62,467 bases of DNA, from the NCBI RefSeq assembly GCF_009848495.1, contig NZ_WWEP01000016.1:1-62467 (forward strand), written 5' to 3'. Numbering within the stretch: position 1 is the first letter of the stretch; every line of letters begins with the position of its first letter. The notes beneath the pieces are model-generated. The model had not been told where the DNA came from, did not search any database, and saw only the letters and a list, made by a program, of their open reading frames with translations. Below, one piece after another: positions 43,535 through 51,050 of the stretch. The position numbers were made by a program, and so were the translations under genes. This stretch comes from Flavobacterium sp. MK4S-17 (GTDB taxonomy: Bacteria; Bacteroidota; Bacteroidia; Flavobacteriales; Flavobacteriaceae).

Positions 43535-44011
43535 ATGAGTACAGTATCTTACTACACAGCAGAAGGATTAAAAAAATTAAGGGACGAGCTGGAACAGCTT
43601 AAAAATATAGAAAGGCCTAAAGCGTCGCAAGCCATAGCGGAAGCACGTGATAAAGGGGATTTGTCTGAAAATGCAGAATATGACGCAGCCAAAGAAGCGC
43701 AGGGGCTTCTTGAGCTTAAAATTGCAAAGCTTGAGGAAGTGCTGGCCAATGCACGTATAATTGATGAATCGCAACTTGACGTTTCAAAAGCACTGGTGCT
43801 TTCTACTGTAAAAATTAAGAACCAGGCCAACGGCATGGAAATGAAATATACATTGGTTGCCGAAAGCGAAGCCGACCTTAAGGCTGGTAAAATTTCGGTT
43901 ACATCACCTATTGGCAAAGGGCTTTTGGGTAAGTCTGTTGGCGAAACAGCCGAGATTAATGTGCCTAATGGTACGCTTAAATTTGAAATACTTGAAATAA
44001 CAAGGGAATAA
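43535..44011 (+). CDS. greA: Transcription elongation factor GreA
   Basis: A 158-residue protein from the ATG at 43535, the normal GreA length. The frame is open 20 codons upstream, but that part overlaps the promoter and leader hairpin. It frees backtracked RNA polymerase by stimulating transcript cleavage. The N-terminal coiled coil carries the acidic tip (AEARDKGDLSENAEYDAAKEAQ), with the two acidic residues needed for cleavage. The C-terminal FKBP-like domain includes ITSPIGKGLLGKSVGETAEINVPNG-like text. The HIT gene follows after 10 bases and is likely cotranscribed. Confidence 0.97.
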   Translation: MSTVSYYTAEGLKKLRDELEQLKNIERPKASQAIAEARDKGDLSENAEYDAAKEAQGLLELKIAKLEEVLANARIIDESQLDVSKALVLSTVKIKNQANGMEMKYTLVAESEADLKAGKISVTSPIGKGLLGKSVGETAEINVPNGTLKFEILEITRE

Positions 44012-44021
44012 ATAACAAACC

Positions 44022-44411
44022 ATGAGCTCTATATTCACAAAAATAATTAACGGCGAAATTCCGGCCTATAAAATTGCTGAGGATGAAAATTACCTTGCTT
44101 TTTTGGATGTAAACCCAAATGCCCAAGGGCATACGCTATGCATACCAAAAAAGGAGATAAACAAGCTGTTTGATATGGAAGAGGAGCATTACCTTGGCCT
44201 GATGAAATTTTCCCGTAAGGTGGCAAAAGCCATAGAAAAAACTGTACCATGCAAAAGGGTAGGCGTTGCTGTGGTAGGGCTGGAAGTACCGCATGTGCAT
44301 GTACACCTTATACCGCTAAACAGTATGGATGATATGCGCTTTATTGATAAGGTAAGGATGGAAAAAGAGGAGTTTGAAGCACTTGCAAAGCAGATAGCAG
44401 GTAATCTTTAA
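44022..44411 (+). CDS. HIT-family nucleotide-binding protein
   Basis: A 129-residue histidine-triad protein. The motif His91-x-His93-x-His95 (PHVHVHLIP) is the catalytic triad that hydrolyses nucleoside phosphoramidates or dinucleotides. The N-terminus SIFTKIINGEIPAYKIAED and LAFLDVNPNAQGHTLCIPKKE are typical of HINT-like branch proteins. Its physiological substrate is unknown. It follows greA by 10 bases in one unit. Confidence 0.95.
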   Translation: MSSIFTKIINGEIPAYKIAEDENYLAFLDVNPNAQGHTLCIPKKEINKLFDMEEEHYLGLMKFSRKVAKAIEKTVPCKRVGVAVVGLEVPHVHVHLIPLNSMDDMRFIDKVRMEKEEFEALAKQIAGNL

Positions 44412-44455
44412 TGATAATTTAAAAGAGAAACATACCGGTAATTGTAATAATTTTA

Positions 44456-44463
44456 TATACTTG
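44456..44463 (+). promoter_or_regulatory. Candidate -7 promoter element of the lipocalin-like lipoprotein gene
   Basis: TATACTTG differs from TAnnTTTG at one position and lies 26 bases before the ATG at 44490. Confidence 0.35.
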
Positions 44464-44489
44464 CACCGGATTTAAATAAATTGACTATA

Positions 44490-44912
44490 ATGAAAAATAA
44501 ATTATTTGCACTTGGTTTTGCCGCGTTGTTCATGGTGTCGTGCTCAGATGATGATAATGAGGCTGTAATACGCAAAAGTGAACTGACAAGGACGTGGTAT
44601 CCTGCTTCCTACAAAGTAGGCAATACAGTTACACCGCATGACCACCAGGCGGGCTGCAACAGGGACAATATCAGCTTTGATGAGGAAGGCTCATTTATGC
44701 AGGTAGAATATGCTGAAGGCTGCGCAGTAACAACCAGTACAGGTGAGTATAGCGTTAGTGGAAACAGGATAACTATAAATATAGGTGAACAAACTACTGT
44801 TGGTACAATAAAAGAGCTTACAGAAAATAAACTTGTAGTAGTTACAAAATATGATTTTGACGGTGATGGCGATGAGGAAACCGTAAGGGAAACTTACGCA
44901 AGCGCACCATAA
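44490..44912 (+). CDS. Lipocalin-like lipoprotein, unknown function
   Basis: A 140-residue lipoprotein from the ATG at 44490. A TTG three codons earlier is unlikely. The signal ends MVSC followed by SDDDNE, a typical Bacteroidota lipoprotein export signal (Cys then acidic residues) for surface exposure. The mature part has a LTRTWYPASYKVGN opening and repeated beta strands (NISFDEEGSFMQVEY, TTSTGEYSVSGNRITINI), like the small lipocalin-like (DUF4923/DUF5004-type) lipoproteins. A pair of Cys (CNRD and GCAV) may form a disulfide. Ligand unknown. It stands alone with a strong terminator shared with the convergent histidine kinase gene. Confidence 0.8.
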   Translation: MKNKLFALGFAALFMVSCSDDDNEAVIRKSELTRTWYPASYKVGNTVTPHDHQAGCNRDNISFDEEGSFMQVEYAEGCAVTTSTGEYSVSGNRITINIGEQTTVGTIKELTENKLVVVTKYDFDGDGDEETVRETYASAP

Positions 44913-44931
44913 TTTATTAAATATCTTACAG

Positions 44932-44958
44932 AAAAGGCTGCCAAATGGCAGCCTTTTT
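44932..44958. terminator. Bidirectional terminator between the lipocalin-like and histidine kinase genes
   Basis: AAAAGGCTGCC (44932-44942) and GGCAGCCTTTT (44947-44957) form an 11-base-pair stem with A and T tracts. The kinase gene's stop lies at its right edge. Confidence 0.9.
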
Positions 44959-46121
44959 TATAGCTTTTTAAAACTGGCCTGCATCACGGTGCCTTTGCCT
45001 ACTTCCGATTGCAATACCTTTATTTTACCCTTGTGGTATTCTTCTACAATACGCTTGGTTAATGAAAGGCCAAGCCCCCAGCCACGTTTTTTGGTAGTAT
45101 AACCAGGTTCAAAAACCTTTTTAAACTGTGTTTTGGGTATGCCTTTGCCTGAGTCGCACACTTTAATTTTTATATATTTTTCCCGTTCTTCAATTAATAT
45201 ATCCAGCCTGCCTTTGCCCTTCATGGCATCTATGGCATTTTTAACAAGGTTTTCAATCGTCCAGCTATGCAGCTCGGGGTTTAGCAGAACTTTTACCGGG
45301 TGGCCGGGTGCACTAAATGAAAAATTTACCTGGCTCGACGCCCTTGCCTTAAGGTATTCAAATGACTTTTCCGTATCGGCTACAATATCCCTTTCCTCAA
45401 GCAATGGTTCAGATCCTATTTTTGAAAAACGTTCGGCTATGGTTTGCAGCCGGTTTACATCTTTTTCAATTTCGACAACAGTGGTTTCGTCCACATTGTC
45501 GGCTTTCATAATTTCAATCCATCCTAAAAGGGAGGAAAGCGGTGTGCCTATCTGGTGCGCGGTTTCCTTTGCCATACCGGCCCAAAGGCGGTTTTGGGCA
45601 CTCATTTTATTGGCCCTGAAATATATCAATACCACAATGCCGAACAATACAATAATCAGCAATAATGCTACAGGATAATATTTAAGCAGGTTAAGCATGG
45701 TAGAGTTTCCATAGTACACATACTGCAGCTTTCCGGGTATATATTCTATCTCTATGCTGTTATTGGAGGATTTAAATTCACCCAGCAGCTTATAAGCGGC
45801 TACTGAGTCTTTAACAATGGTGCCATCAATTATTTCGCTGGAAATATTCCTGGAGTTTATTATCATCCCCTTTTCATCAGTCTGTATAATGGGTATGGTA
45901 TTGTTATTTTCGGTAATACTGGTAATAACATTCAGGCTTTTATCTTCCTCAGGGCTTAGCAAAGCTTCTGTAGCATGCGACCACAATTCCATTTTCATAC
46001 GCTCTTCGTCTTTAAAAGTCTGGAATAAATAATAAGTATTCCATACAATAAGGACAACAATAAGGAATGACGCAACAATAATAAACCAGCGGGTAAATGT
46101 CCTTTTATCGTAAAACTGCAT
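44958..46121 (-). CDS. Orphan sensor histidine kinase
   Basis: A 387-residue membrane kinase. It has two transmembrane helices (residues about 13-31 and 150-168) around a periplasmic sensor segment of about 118 residues. The H-box is AKETAHQIGTPLSSLLGW with the phosphoacceptor His189. The N-box reads ENLVKNAIDAMKGKG, followed by the ATP-lid motifs DSGKGIP and GWGLGLSLTKRIVEEYHKG. No HAMP domain is evident and no response regulator gene lies nearby, so its partner must be elsewhere. It is convergent with the lipocalin-like gene and divergent from the flavin reductase gene. The signal sensed is unknown. Confidence 0.93.
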   Translation of the reverse strand: MQFYDKRTFTRWFIIVASFLIVVLIVWNTYYLFQTFKDEERMKMELWSHATEALLSPEEDKSLNVITSITENNNTIPIIQTDEKGMIINSRNISSEIIDGTIVKDSVAAYKLLGEFKSSNNSIEIEYIPGKLQYVYYGNSTMLNLLKYYPVALLLIIVLFGIVVLIYFRANKMSAQNRLWAGMAKETAHQIGTPLSSLLGWIEIMKADNVDETTVVEIEKDVNRLQTIAERFSKIGSEPLLEERDIVADTEKSFEYLKARASSQVNFSFSAPGHPVKVLLNPELHSWTIENLVKNAIDAMKGKGRLDILIEEREKYIKIKVCDSGKGIPKTQFKKVFEPGYTTKKRGWGLGLSLTKRIVEEYHKGKIKVLQSEVGKGTVMQASFKKL

Positions 46122-46249
46122 AAAGTAAATTTGAGGTTTAAAGATAGTAAAAAGTTAGGCTTTCCCTATTGGCAGGGATAGGGCAATAACGCCTTAAAGC
46201 TATACTTAGTATTATTTATCAACACAACAGGTTAAATTTATGCAGGGCG

Positions 46250-46280
46250 TTTTTAAGTACAGCTATAAAAATTATCTTTG
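46250..46280 (+). promoter_or_regulatory. Promoter of the flavin reductase gene
   Basis: TTTTT at 46250-46254 and TATCTTTG at 46273-46280 match the -33/-7 pattern with about 18 bases between. The ATG follows 17 bases later. Confidence 0.55.
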
Positions 46281-46297
46281 TAAAAAACATAACTGTA

Positions 46298-47179
46298 ATG
46301 CTTAGTATTGACCCAAAAGAAATACCAACGGCAAAACTGCAGGGATACCTGCAGGGCGCAGTAGGGCCCAGGCCTATAGCTTTTGCCAGCACGCTGGACA
46401 GGAATAATGTGCCTAACCTTTCGCCTTTCAGTTTTTTTAATGTGTTTAGTGCAAACCCTCCCATACTGGTATTCAGCCCTTCCAGAAGAGTTCGTGATAA
46501 TACAATAAAGCATACGCTGATAAATGTAGAGCTAAACCGGGAAGTGGTTATAAATGTTGTTAACTATAGCATAGTGCAGCAGGCTTCTTTATCCAGCACA
46601 GAGTATGGAGATGGTGTCAATGAGTTTGTGAAATCAGGGCTTACTATGCTGCCTTCAGATGTTGTAAAACCATTCAGGGTTAAGGAATCGCCGGTGCAGT
46701 TTGAATGTAAGGTTAAAGACATTATTTCACTTGGGGACAATGGCGGTGCCGGTAACCTTGTAATATGCGAGGTGGTTAAAATTCATGTGGATGAAGCCGT
46801 GCTTGATGAAAATGGTGCTGTTGACCAGGTTAAAATTGATTTGGTTTCGCGTATGGGCGGCAATTGGTACAGCCGTGCCAACCAGGGGCTTTTTGAGGTT
46901 GAAAAGCCACTTACAACTCTTGGTATAGGTGTAGATGCAATACCTGATTTTGTAAAAGAGTGTGGTGTATTTAACGGTAATGACTTAGGCAAGCTGGGTA
47001 ATGTGGAAACACTGCCGGGCGAGGAAGAAATAAATAGTTTTGTTAGGCAGGATTTTGACATTAAGGCGGTACTAAGTGCAGATGATGATGAAAAAAAATA
47101 CCGCAGGGCAAAACAATATCTGGATGATAATGAGGTAGCAAAAGCCTGGAAAGTGCTTTTAGCGAAAAGGGATGTTTAA
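46298..47179 (+). CDS. Flavin reductase-like FMN-binding protein
   Basis: A 293-residue protein with the split-barrel flavin-binding domain. GAVGPRPIAFASTLD, PNLSPFSFFNVFSANPPILVFSPS and VINVVNYSIVQQASLSSTEY are the usual FMN-contact blocks of the flavin reductase/DIM6/NTAB group. The last 60 residues (LPGEEEINSFVRQDFDIKAVL...) form an added helical tail often seen in Bacteroidota members. It probably binds FMN and reduces a flavin or a small substrate, but the reaction is not predictable. It is followed after 48 bases by the DUF3127 gene. Confidence 0.9.
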   Translation: MLSIDPKEIPTAKLQGYLQGAVGPRPIAFASTLDRNNVPNLSPFSFFNVFSANPPILVFSPSRRVRDNTIKHTLINVELNREVVINVVNYSIVQQASLSSTEYGDGVNEFVKSGLTMLPSDVVKPFRVKESPVQFECKVKDIISLGDNGGAGNLVICEVVKIHVDEAVLDENGAVDQVKIDLVSRMGGNWYSRANQGLFEVEKPLTTLGIGVDAIPDFVKECGVFNGNDLGKLGNVETLPGEEEINSFVRQDFDIKAVLSADDDEKKYRRAKQYLDDNEVAKAWKVLLAKRDV

Positions 47180-47227
47180 ATAATTATTAATGATAGCTGC
47201 CGCAAGGCAGAAAATAAACAATTTTAT

Positions 47228-47611
47228 ATGGAAGTTTCAGGAAGAATAAAGATGATTGATGAAACTAAATCCTTTGGCAGCAACGGGTTTAGAAAAAGGG
47301 AAGTGGTAGTTACTACAGATGAGCAATACCCACAGCATATATTGATAGAGTTTACACAGGATAAATGCGACCTTTTAAATAATTACAGGCCGGGTGAGCC
47401 TGTGAAAATATCCATTAACCTTAGAGGGAGGGAATGGGTAAACCCACAGGGTGAAACCAAGTACTTCAATTCGATACAGGGATGGAGGATTGAAAAGCTG
47501 CAGCCCGAAGCACCGCAGCAGGGCTATCAGGCTGCGCCACCCGCTGCATACGATTCTTTTGAGCCGGCGAATAATTACAAAGAGGAAGACCACGACGACC
47601 TTCCTTTTTAA
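47228..47611 (+). CDS. DUF3127 OB-fold-like protein with SSB-like acidic tail
   Basis: A 127-residue protein. The N-terminal 90 residues (MEVSGRIKMIDETKSFGSNGFRKREVVVTTDEQYPQHILIEF...) match the DUF3127 family, which looks like a small OB fold. The remainder is a flexible Pro/Ala/Gln linker ending EEDHDDLPF. The last residues, acidic followed by Leu-Pro-Phe, are the hallmark of SSB C-terminal tails that recruit repair and replication proteins; the SSB in this same window ends DDDLPF. This suggests a role on single-stranded DNA or RNA, but the family has no established function that I know of. It is read after the flavin reductase gene and ends at a very strong terminator. Confidence 0.9.
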   Translation: MEVSGRIKMIDETKSFGSNGFRKREVVVTTDEQYPQHILIEFTQDKCDLLNNYRPGEPVKISINLRGREWVNPQGETKYFNSIQGWRIEKLQPEAPQQGYQAAPPAAYDSFEPANNYKEEDHDDLPF

Positions 47612-47620
47612 ACAGCAAAG

Positions 47621-47656
47621 AAATAAAAGCCTGAATATTTATTCAGGCTTTTATTT
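47621..47656. terminator. Long bidirectional terminator after the DUF3127 gene
   Basis: A perfect 16-base-pair stem: AAATAAAAGCCTGAAT (47621-47636) pairs with ATTCAGGCTTTTATTT (47641-47656) around ATTT. It serves both convergent genes; the next gene's stop lies at its right side. Confidence 0.92.
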
Positions 47657-48277
47657 TGTAATTACTACAGATACATCCGCTTTAAGGGCAGCACATTCCC
47701 ATCTTCGTTCCCAGCCTGAAAGGCTGTCATTTCTTGTCAGCGTAATATATTTGTCCAGCCCGTTGCAAAGGCAGTCTAACAAAAATTCCTTTTTAAGGCT
47801 CCTGCCGTTAACCTTTTTAAGGCCGATAAAAAACCTTTCGGGATTTTGTAAATTAAGTTCAAAAAGGCTGATGGTTAATTTTCCTTTTTTCTTCCTGTCA
47901 AGGTTAATAATAAGCTTCTCATGTGCTATGCGTTCTCCCGGTGTATTGTCCGCATTCGCTTTATAAACAACCAGTTCCAGTTGCGTATCTTTAAAACTTT
48001 GGCTGTTTTCATTATAGGAGCCTGCTTCGTTAACATAAAAAGTTACTGATTCGAGGTAGCCTTCCGGTAGTTTTTCTATAAGTGTAATTATCTCTTCGGC
48101 GCCCCTCATATCTTCAGGATAATAGCATTGTCCCCTCAGTTTAAGTGTTTTTTTGGAAGTTCTCCTGTTGTTTTTCAGTATTAACTCTTCCATTTGTATG
48201 GTATCCTTTTCCATATCGGTAACCTGCGCAAAAGCAATATTGCAAACCATGAGGAAGAATAGAAACAGTGTTTTCAT
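47651..48277 (-). CDS. Secreted protein of unknown function, paralogue of the next gene
   Basis: A 208-residue protein with a signal peptide (MKTLFLFFLMVCNIAFAQ). The mature part begins with KDTIQMEELILKNN, resembling the TonB-box-like opening (D-x-I-x-M-D-E-V-I-I-K) of its neighbour at 48353. Later blocks such as LELVVYKANADNTPGERIA, KLTISLFELNLQNPERFFIGLKKV and the Cys-x-Cys (LLDCLCNG) are shared in outline. The beta-rich pattern suggests an outer-membrane-associated or surface fold similar to carboxypeptidase-D-like regulatory domains of receptors. No function is known. It is downstream of the neighbour on the same strand, with a 75-base gap holding its own -7 element. Confidence 0.75.
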   Translation of the reverse strand: MKTLFLFFLMVCNIAFAQVTDMEKDTIQMEELILKNNRRTSKKTLKLRGQCYYPEDMRGAEEIITLIEKLPEGYLESVTFYVNEAGSYNENSQSFKDTQLELVVYKANADNTPGERIAHEKLIINLDRKKKGKLTISLFELNLQNPERFFIGLKKVNGRSLKKEFLLDCLCNGLDKYITLTRNDSLSGWERRWECAALKADVSVVITK

Positions 48278-48297
48278 TGTAATGATATGTATTGCCG

Positions 48298-48305
48298 CAA
48301 AGGTA
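48298..48305 (-). promoter_or_regulatory. -7 promoter element of the 208-residue protein gene
   Basis: Minus-strand TACCTTTG is an exact TAnnTTTG match, 20 bases ahead of the ATG at 48277. Confidence 0.4.
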
Positions 48306-48352
48306 TTTCTTTGCTATTATATTTACATAATCATTATTAGGATTATAGCAAA

Positions 48353-49003
48353 TTAATAGTCTCTGGTAAGTACTTTTACTTCCAGTTTTAAGCCGGAGTT
48401 AAATTTGTATGATGTTAATTCCTTATTCTTAGCTTTATCATCCAGGTAATATGCCATTGCTGTTCCGGGTTTATAAGTATCAGGAACATAATACATACAT
48501 AAAGGGCATAAAGAAAGGGTTGTCCTTTTTAAGGAAATAAAAAAAAGATTGCTTTTAGTGTTAAAATTTGAAAGGTCTATTTTTTTTGTAATCTGGCTTT
48601 TGGAACTTTCTTCAAATACTAATAATATAGGCATATCATTAACTTTTTTTCCTAAGGTATACTCGTTATTGCCTTCATAAATTGTTAATTCATATACAGT
48701 TTTATACACTTTATTATTTTCTCTAAAGCCCTCAGCTATTGAATCAGATGTACTTATGAAATGAAGTGCCATTTCCATTAATGACCCCATGGGGACATTT
48801 ATTGAATAATAAACAGGTTTATTTTTAGAATATATTGGATCATAAATATGTGAAGTTTTATTATTACCAAATTTTATCTTCTTGATTTTTGGCTTTTTAC
48901 TTAAATCTTCCTTAATTATAACCTCATCCATTAATATAGTATCCTGTGAATAAAGGAAACTGTAAGTAAAGAATATTAGTATAATATGAATTATTTTTGT
49001 CAT
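48353..49003 (-). CDS. Secreted protein of unknown function, paralogue of the previous gene
   Basis: A 216-residue protein with a signal peptide (MTKIIHIILIFFTYSFLYSQ). It starts the mature part with DTILMDEVIIKEDLSKKPKIKKIKFG, clearly related in layout to the 208-residue protein at 47651. Both then have a long beta-rich region, a helper phrase with a positive stretch, and a Cys-x2-Cys or Cys-x-Cys segment (here SLCPLCMYYV). The DNA is more A+T-rich than that of the neighbour, so the pair is diverged or one copy is acquired. No family is recognised. It is divergent from aat. Confidence 0.72.
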   Translation of the reverse strand: MTKIIHIILIFFTYSFLYSQDTILMDEVIIKEDLSKKPKIKKIKFGNNKTSHIYDPIYSKNKPVYYSINVPMGSLMEMALHFISTSDSIAEGFRENNKVYKTVYELTIYEGNNEYTLGKKVNDMPILLVFEESSKSQITKKIDLSNFNTKSNLFFISLKRTTLSLCPLCMYYVPDTYKPGTAMAYYLDDKAKNKELTSYKFNSGLKLEVKVLTRDY

Positions 49004-49098
49004 TCTGCTAAAGAGCTTTAAGCTACTAATTTAAATACTTATGAAAGTAAAGATTAAAGTTGTTCTTTATTTTTATTAGCAATATAATTATTTAACAA

Positions 49099-49734
49099 AT
49101 GTATTTTTTATCCCGGGAACTTTATTTTCCTCCTGTATCGTATGCTTCACCTGAAGGCATTGTGGCAATAGGCGGTGACTTATCTGTCGAAAGGCTTATG
49201 CTGGCTTATAGAAATGGTATATTCCCGTGGTTTGAAGATGATGAGCCAATATTATGGTGGAGCCCGCCGCAGCGTATGGTTTTGTTTTTTCATGAGCTCA
49301 GAATTTCTAAAAGCATGCGTAATATACTTAACAGGGGTATGTTTAAAATAACTTTCAACACTGCTTTTAAAGATGTTATAGCTAATTGCCGCACAGTAAA
49401 ACGTGAAGGCCAGCAGGGAACCTGGATAACTGGCGAAATGCAGGATGCTTATGTAAAGCTGCATGAGCTGGGGTTTGCAAAATCGGTTGAGGTGTGGCAG
49501 GACGGTGTTTTGGTGGGCGGCTTATATGGTGTTGACCTGGGCCATGTTTTTTGCGGCGAAAGTATGTTTTCCAAAGTGTCAAACGCATCTAAGGTTGCAT
49601 TTATAGCTTTGGCGTTAAAATTGCAGCAGGAAAATTACCGCCTGCTGGACTGCCAGGTTTATAACGACCACTTGGCAAGCCTTGGTGCGGAGGAAATAAG
49701 CAGGGAGGAATTTTTAAAGATACTAACTACATAA
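49099..49734 (+). CDS. aat: Leucyl/phenylalanyl-tRNA-protein transferase
   Basis: A 211-residue enzyme that adds Leu or Phe to N-terminal Arg or Lys residues, marking proteins for ClpS/ClpAP degradation in the N-degron pathway. The family blocks are all present: FPPVSYASPEGIVAIGGDLS near the start, RNGIFPWFEDDEPILWWSPPQRMVLF, GTWITGEMQDAYVKLHELGFAKSVEVW, and GGLYGVDLGHVFCGESMFSKVSNASKVAFI. Length matches. It is followed after 42 bases by a gene of unknown function on the same strand. Confidence 0.97.
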   Translation: MYFLSRELYFPPVSYASPEGIVAIGGDLSVERLMLAYRNGIFPWFEDDEPILWWSPPQRMVLFFHELRISKSMRNILNRGMFKITFNTAFKDVIANCRTVKREGQQGTWITGEMQDAYVKLHELGFAKSVEVWQDGVLVGGLYGVDLGHVFCGESMFSKVSNASKVAFIALALKLQQENYRLLDCQVYNDHLASLGAEEISREEFLKILTT

Positions 49735-49776
49735 AACAACACTTGCGGTTCCTTTTTTTGAATTAACTTTGCCCCG

Positions 49777-50154
49777 ATGAAAAACCTGAGAAATTTAGCT
49801 GCAGCATTTTTACTTTTTTGCCTTTATTGCCTTGCAATAAACGGGGCTGAAAGCAGTGCAGCCTTTTCTGCCGGAAGTGATACAGGTAAATCAGCCGGGA
49901 GTGAAAAGGTTAAAGGTTGCCGCGATAATGCCAAATTTGCATGGCAAAGGCAGGAAACATCATCATTTGTAAGCAATGGTGCCGATACTAATGCCCCGTC
50001 CTATACAATAACGCCATGGTATAGCTTTTTTACCGGGTATAGCAACAGGTTTTTTTATAAAAATAAAAATGCCCTGCCGGCTTTTGCGCTATTTTCATTG
50101 CCTAAAGGGCTTTCTTGTACCGACATTATTTTTCCTTTTCATTATTTCTGGTAA
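49777..50154 (+). CDS. Small secreted or membrane-anchored protein, unknown
   Basis: A 125-residue frame with an N-terminal hydrophobic segment (LAAAFLLFCLYCLAI, residues 8-22) that looks like a signal peptide or anchor. The middle is Ser/Gly/Ala-rich (SSAAFSAGSDTGKSAGSEK). The end contains aromatic residues (WYSFFTGYSNRFFYKNKN and FPFHYFW). No family is recognised. Codon use resembles neighbouring genes. It sits between aat and the gene at 50237. It could be a short flavobacterial secreted protein. Confidence 0.5.
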   Translation: MKNLRNLAAAFLLFCLYCLAINGAESSAAFSAGSDTGKSAGSEKVKGCRDNAKFAWQRQETSSFVSNGADTNAPSYTITPWYSFFTGYSNRFFYKNKNALPAFALFSLPKGLSCTDIIFPFHYFW

Positions 50155-50236
50155 TTCCATTTGTTTTTATAGTCCTAATTAAATCCGTACACCTTAGTGT
50201 GCCGGATATTGCTTATTTATAATACTTAAAACAAAA

Positions 50237-50713
50237 ATGGATACACAATCAATAATTATAGGTGCCGTTATATTGGCACTATGCATATTGCCTTTAGCGG
50301 CAGGTCATATCAGCAAGAAGAAAAAAGATAATAAAATTATAAATGCATTAAGGAAATTTGCATCACTGCATTCCTGCGGAATATCAGTTTATGATATCTG
50401 GCTAAATTCCATTATAGGTGCAGATGAAAACAGGCGTGCTGTATTTTTTATTAAGGCGCAAGAAGGGCGTCAAGAAGGGCGTACAGAAACTATGCAGCAT
50501 TTGTGGTTGGAAGATGTGCTGGAATGCAGGGTGCAGGTTAAAAGAAATGGTACTGCTATTGAAAAGATAGACCTTGTTATCAGCAGGAAGGACACTACCG
50601 AGGTAAGGCTGGAATTTTATAATGTTAAAACTTCAATACAGCTTGGGGATGAATTGCAGCTTGCCCATAAATGGGAAACTTTCATCAGGCAAGGTATTCT
50701 CCAAAAGGCCTAA
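50237..50713 (+). CDS. Membrane-anchored protein of unknown function
   Basis: A 158-residue protein with one N-terminal transmembrane helix (IIIGAVILALCILPLAAGH, residues 6-24) and a Lys-rich boundary (SKKKKDNK), so the rest faces the cytoplasm. The soluble part has alternating beta strands (RAVFFIKAQEGRQEGRTETMQHLWLEDVLECRVQVKRNGTAI) that could form a PH-like fold. No function is recognised. It ends before a bidirectional terminator shared with the ribosomal operon. Confidence 0.65.
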   Translation: MDTQSIIIGAVILALCILPLAAGHISKKKKDNKIINALRKFASLHSCGISVYDIWLNSIIGADENRRAVFFIKAQEGRQEGRTETMQHLWLEDVLECRVQVKRNGTAIEKIDLVISRKDTTEVRLEFYNVKTSIQLGDELQLAHKWETFIRQGILQKA

Positions 50714-50719
50714 CCAATA

Positions 50720-50744
50720 AAAAAGCCCGCTAATTGCGGGCTTT
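50720..50744. terminator. Bidirectional terminator between the PH-like gene and rpmA
   Basis: AAAGCCCGC and GCGGGCTTT form a 9-base-pair stem around TAATT. A tract and T-rich ends on both sides suit both convergent genes. Confidence 0.88.
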
Positions 50745-50763
50745 CTATATTCTTTTTTACGTC

Positions 50764-51024
50764 TTAAGCTTCAAACGGAAGTATAGAAACGTATGATTTG
50801 TTGTCTCCTTTTTTCTGGAATTTCACAACACCGTCAACTTTAGCATGCAAAGTATGGTCTTTACCCATGTAAACATTTTCACCAGGGTTGTGTTTAGAAC
50901 CTCTTTGCCTAACTATTATGTTACCGGCAATAGCAGCCTGGCCGCCAAAAATCTTAACGCCTAAACGTTTCGACTCTGATTCCCTACCGTTTTTAGAACT
51001 ACCGACACCTTTCTTGTGAGCCAT
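50764..51024 (-). CDS. rpmA: 50S ribosomal protein L27 (bL27)
   Basis: An 86-residue protein starting [24 protein letters not shown], the invariant L27 N-terminus that reaches the peptidyl-transferase centre. [28 protein letters not shown] is the rest of the signature. It starts directly at MAHKKG, so there is no cleaved leader as found in Firmicutes. It follows rplU after 26 bases in the usual L21-L27 operon. Confidence 0.99.
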   Translation of the reverse strand: MAHKKGVGSSKNGRESESKRLGVKIFGGQAAIAGNIIVRQRGSKHNPGENVYMGKDHTLHAKVDGVVKFQKKGDNKSYVSILPFEA

Positions 51025-51050
51025 GATGTTTTAGTTTTTAATTGTTAATA

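Noticed and set aside
45133..45678. Forward frame of 181 codons opposite the histidine kinase
   Set aside because: The kinase reads through this region with clear H-, N- and G-boxes; the opposite frame is Ser/Phe-rich shadow.
47451..47966. Forward frame of 171 codons spanning the DUF3127 end and the next gene
   Set aside because: It crosses a strong bidirectional terminator and overlaps two supported genes in other frames.
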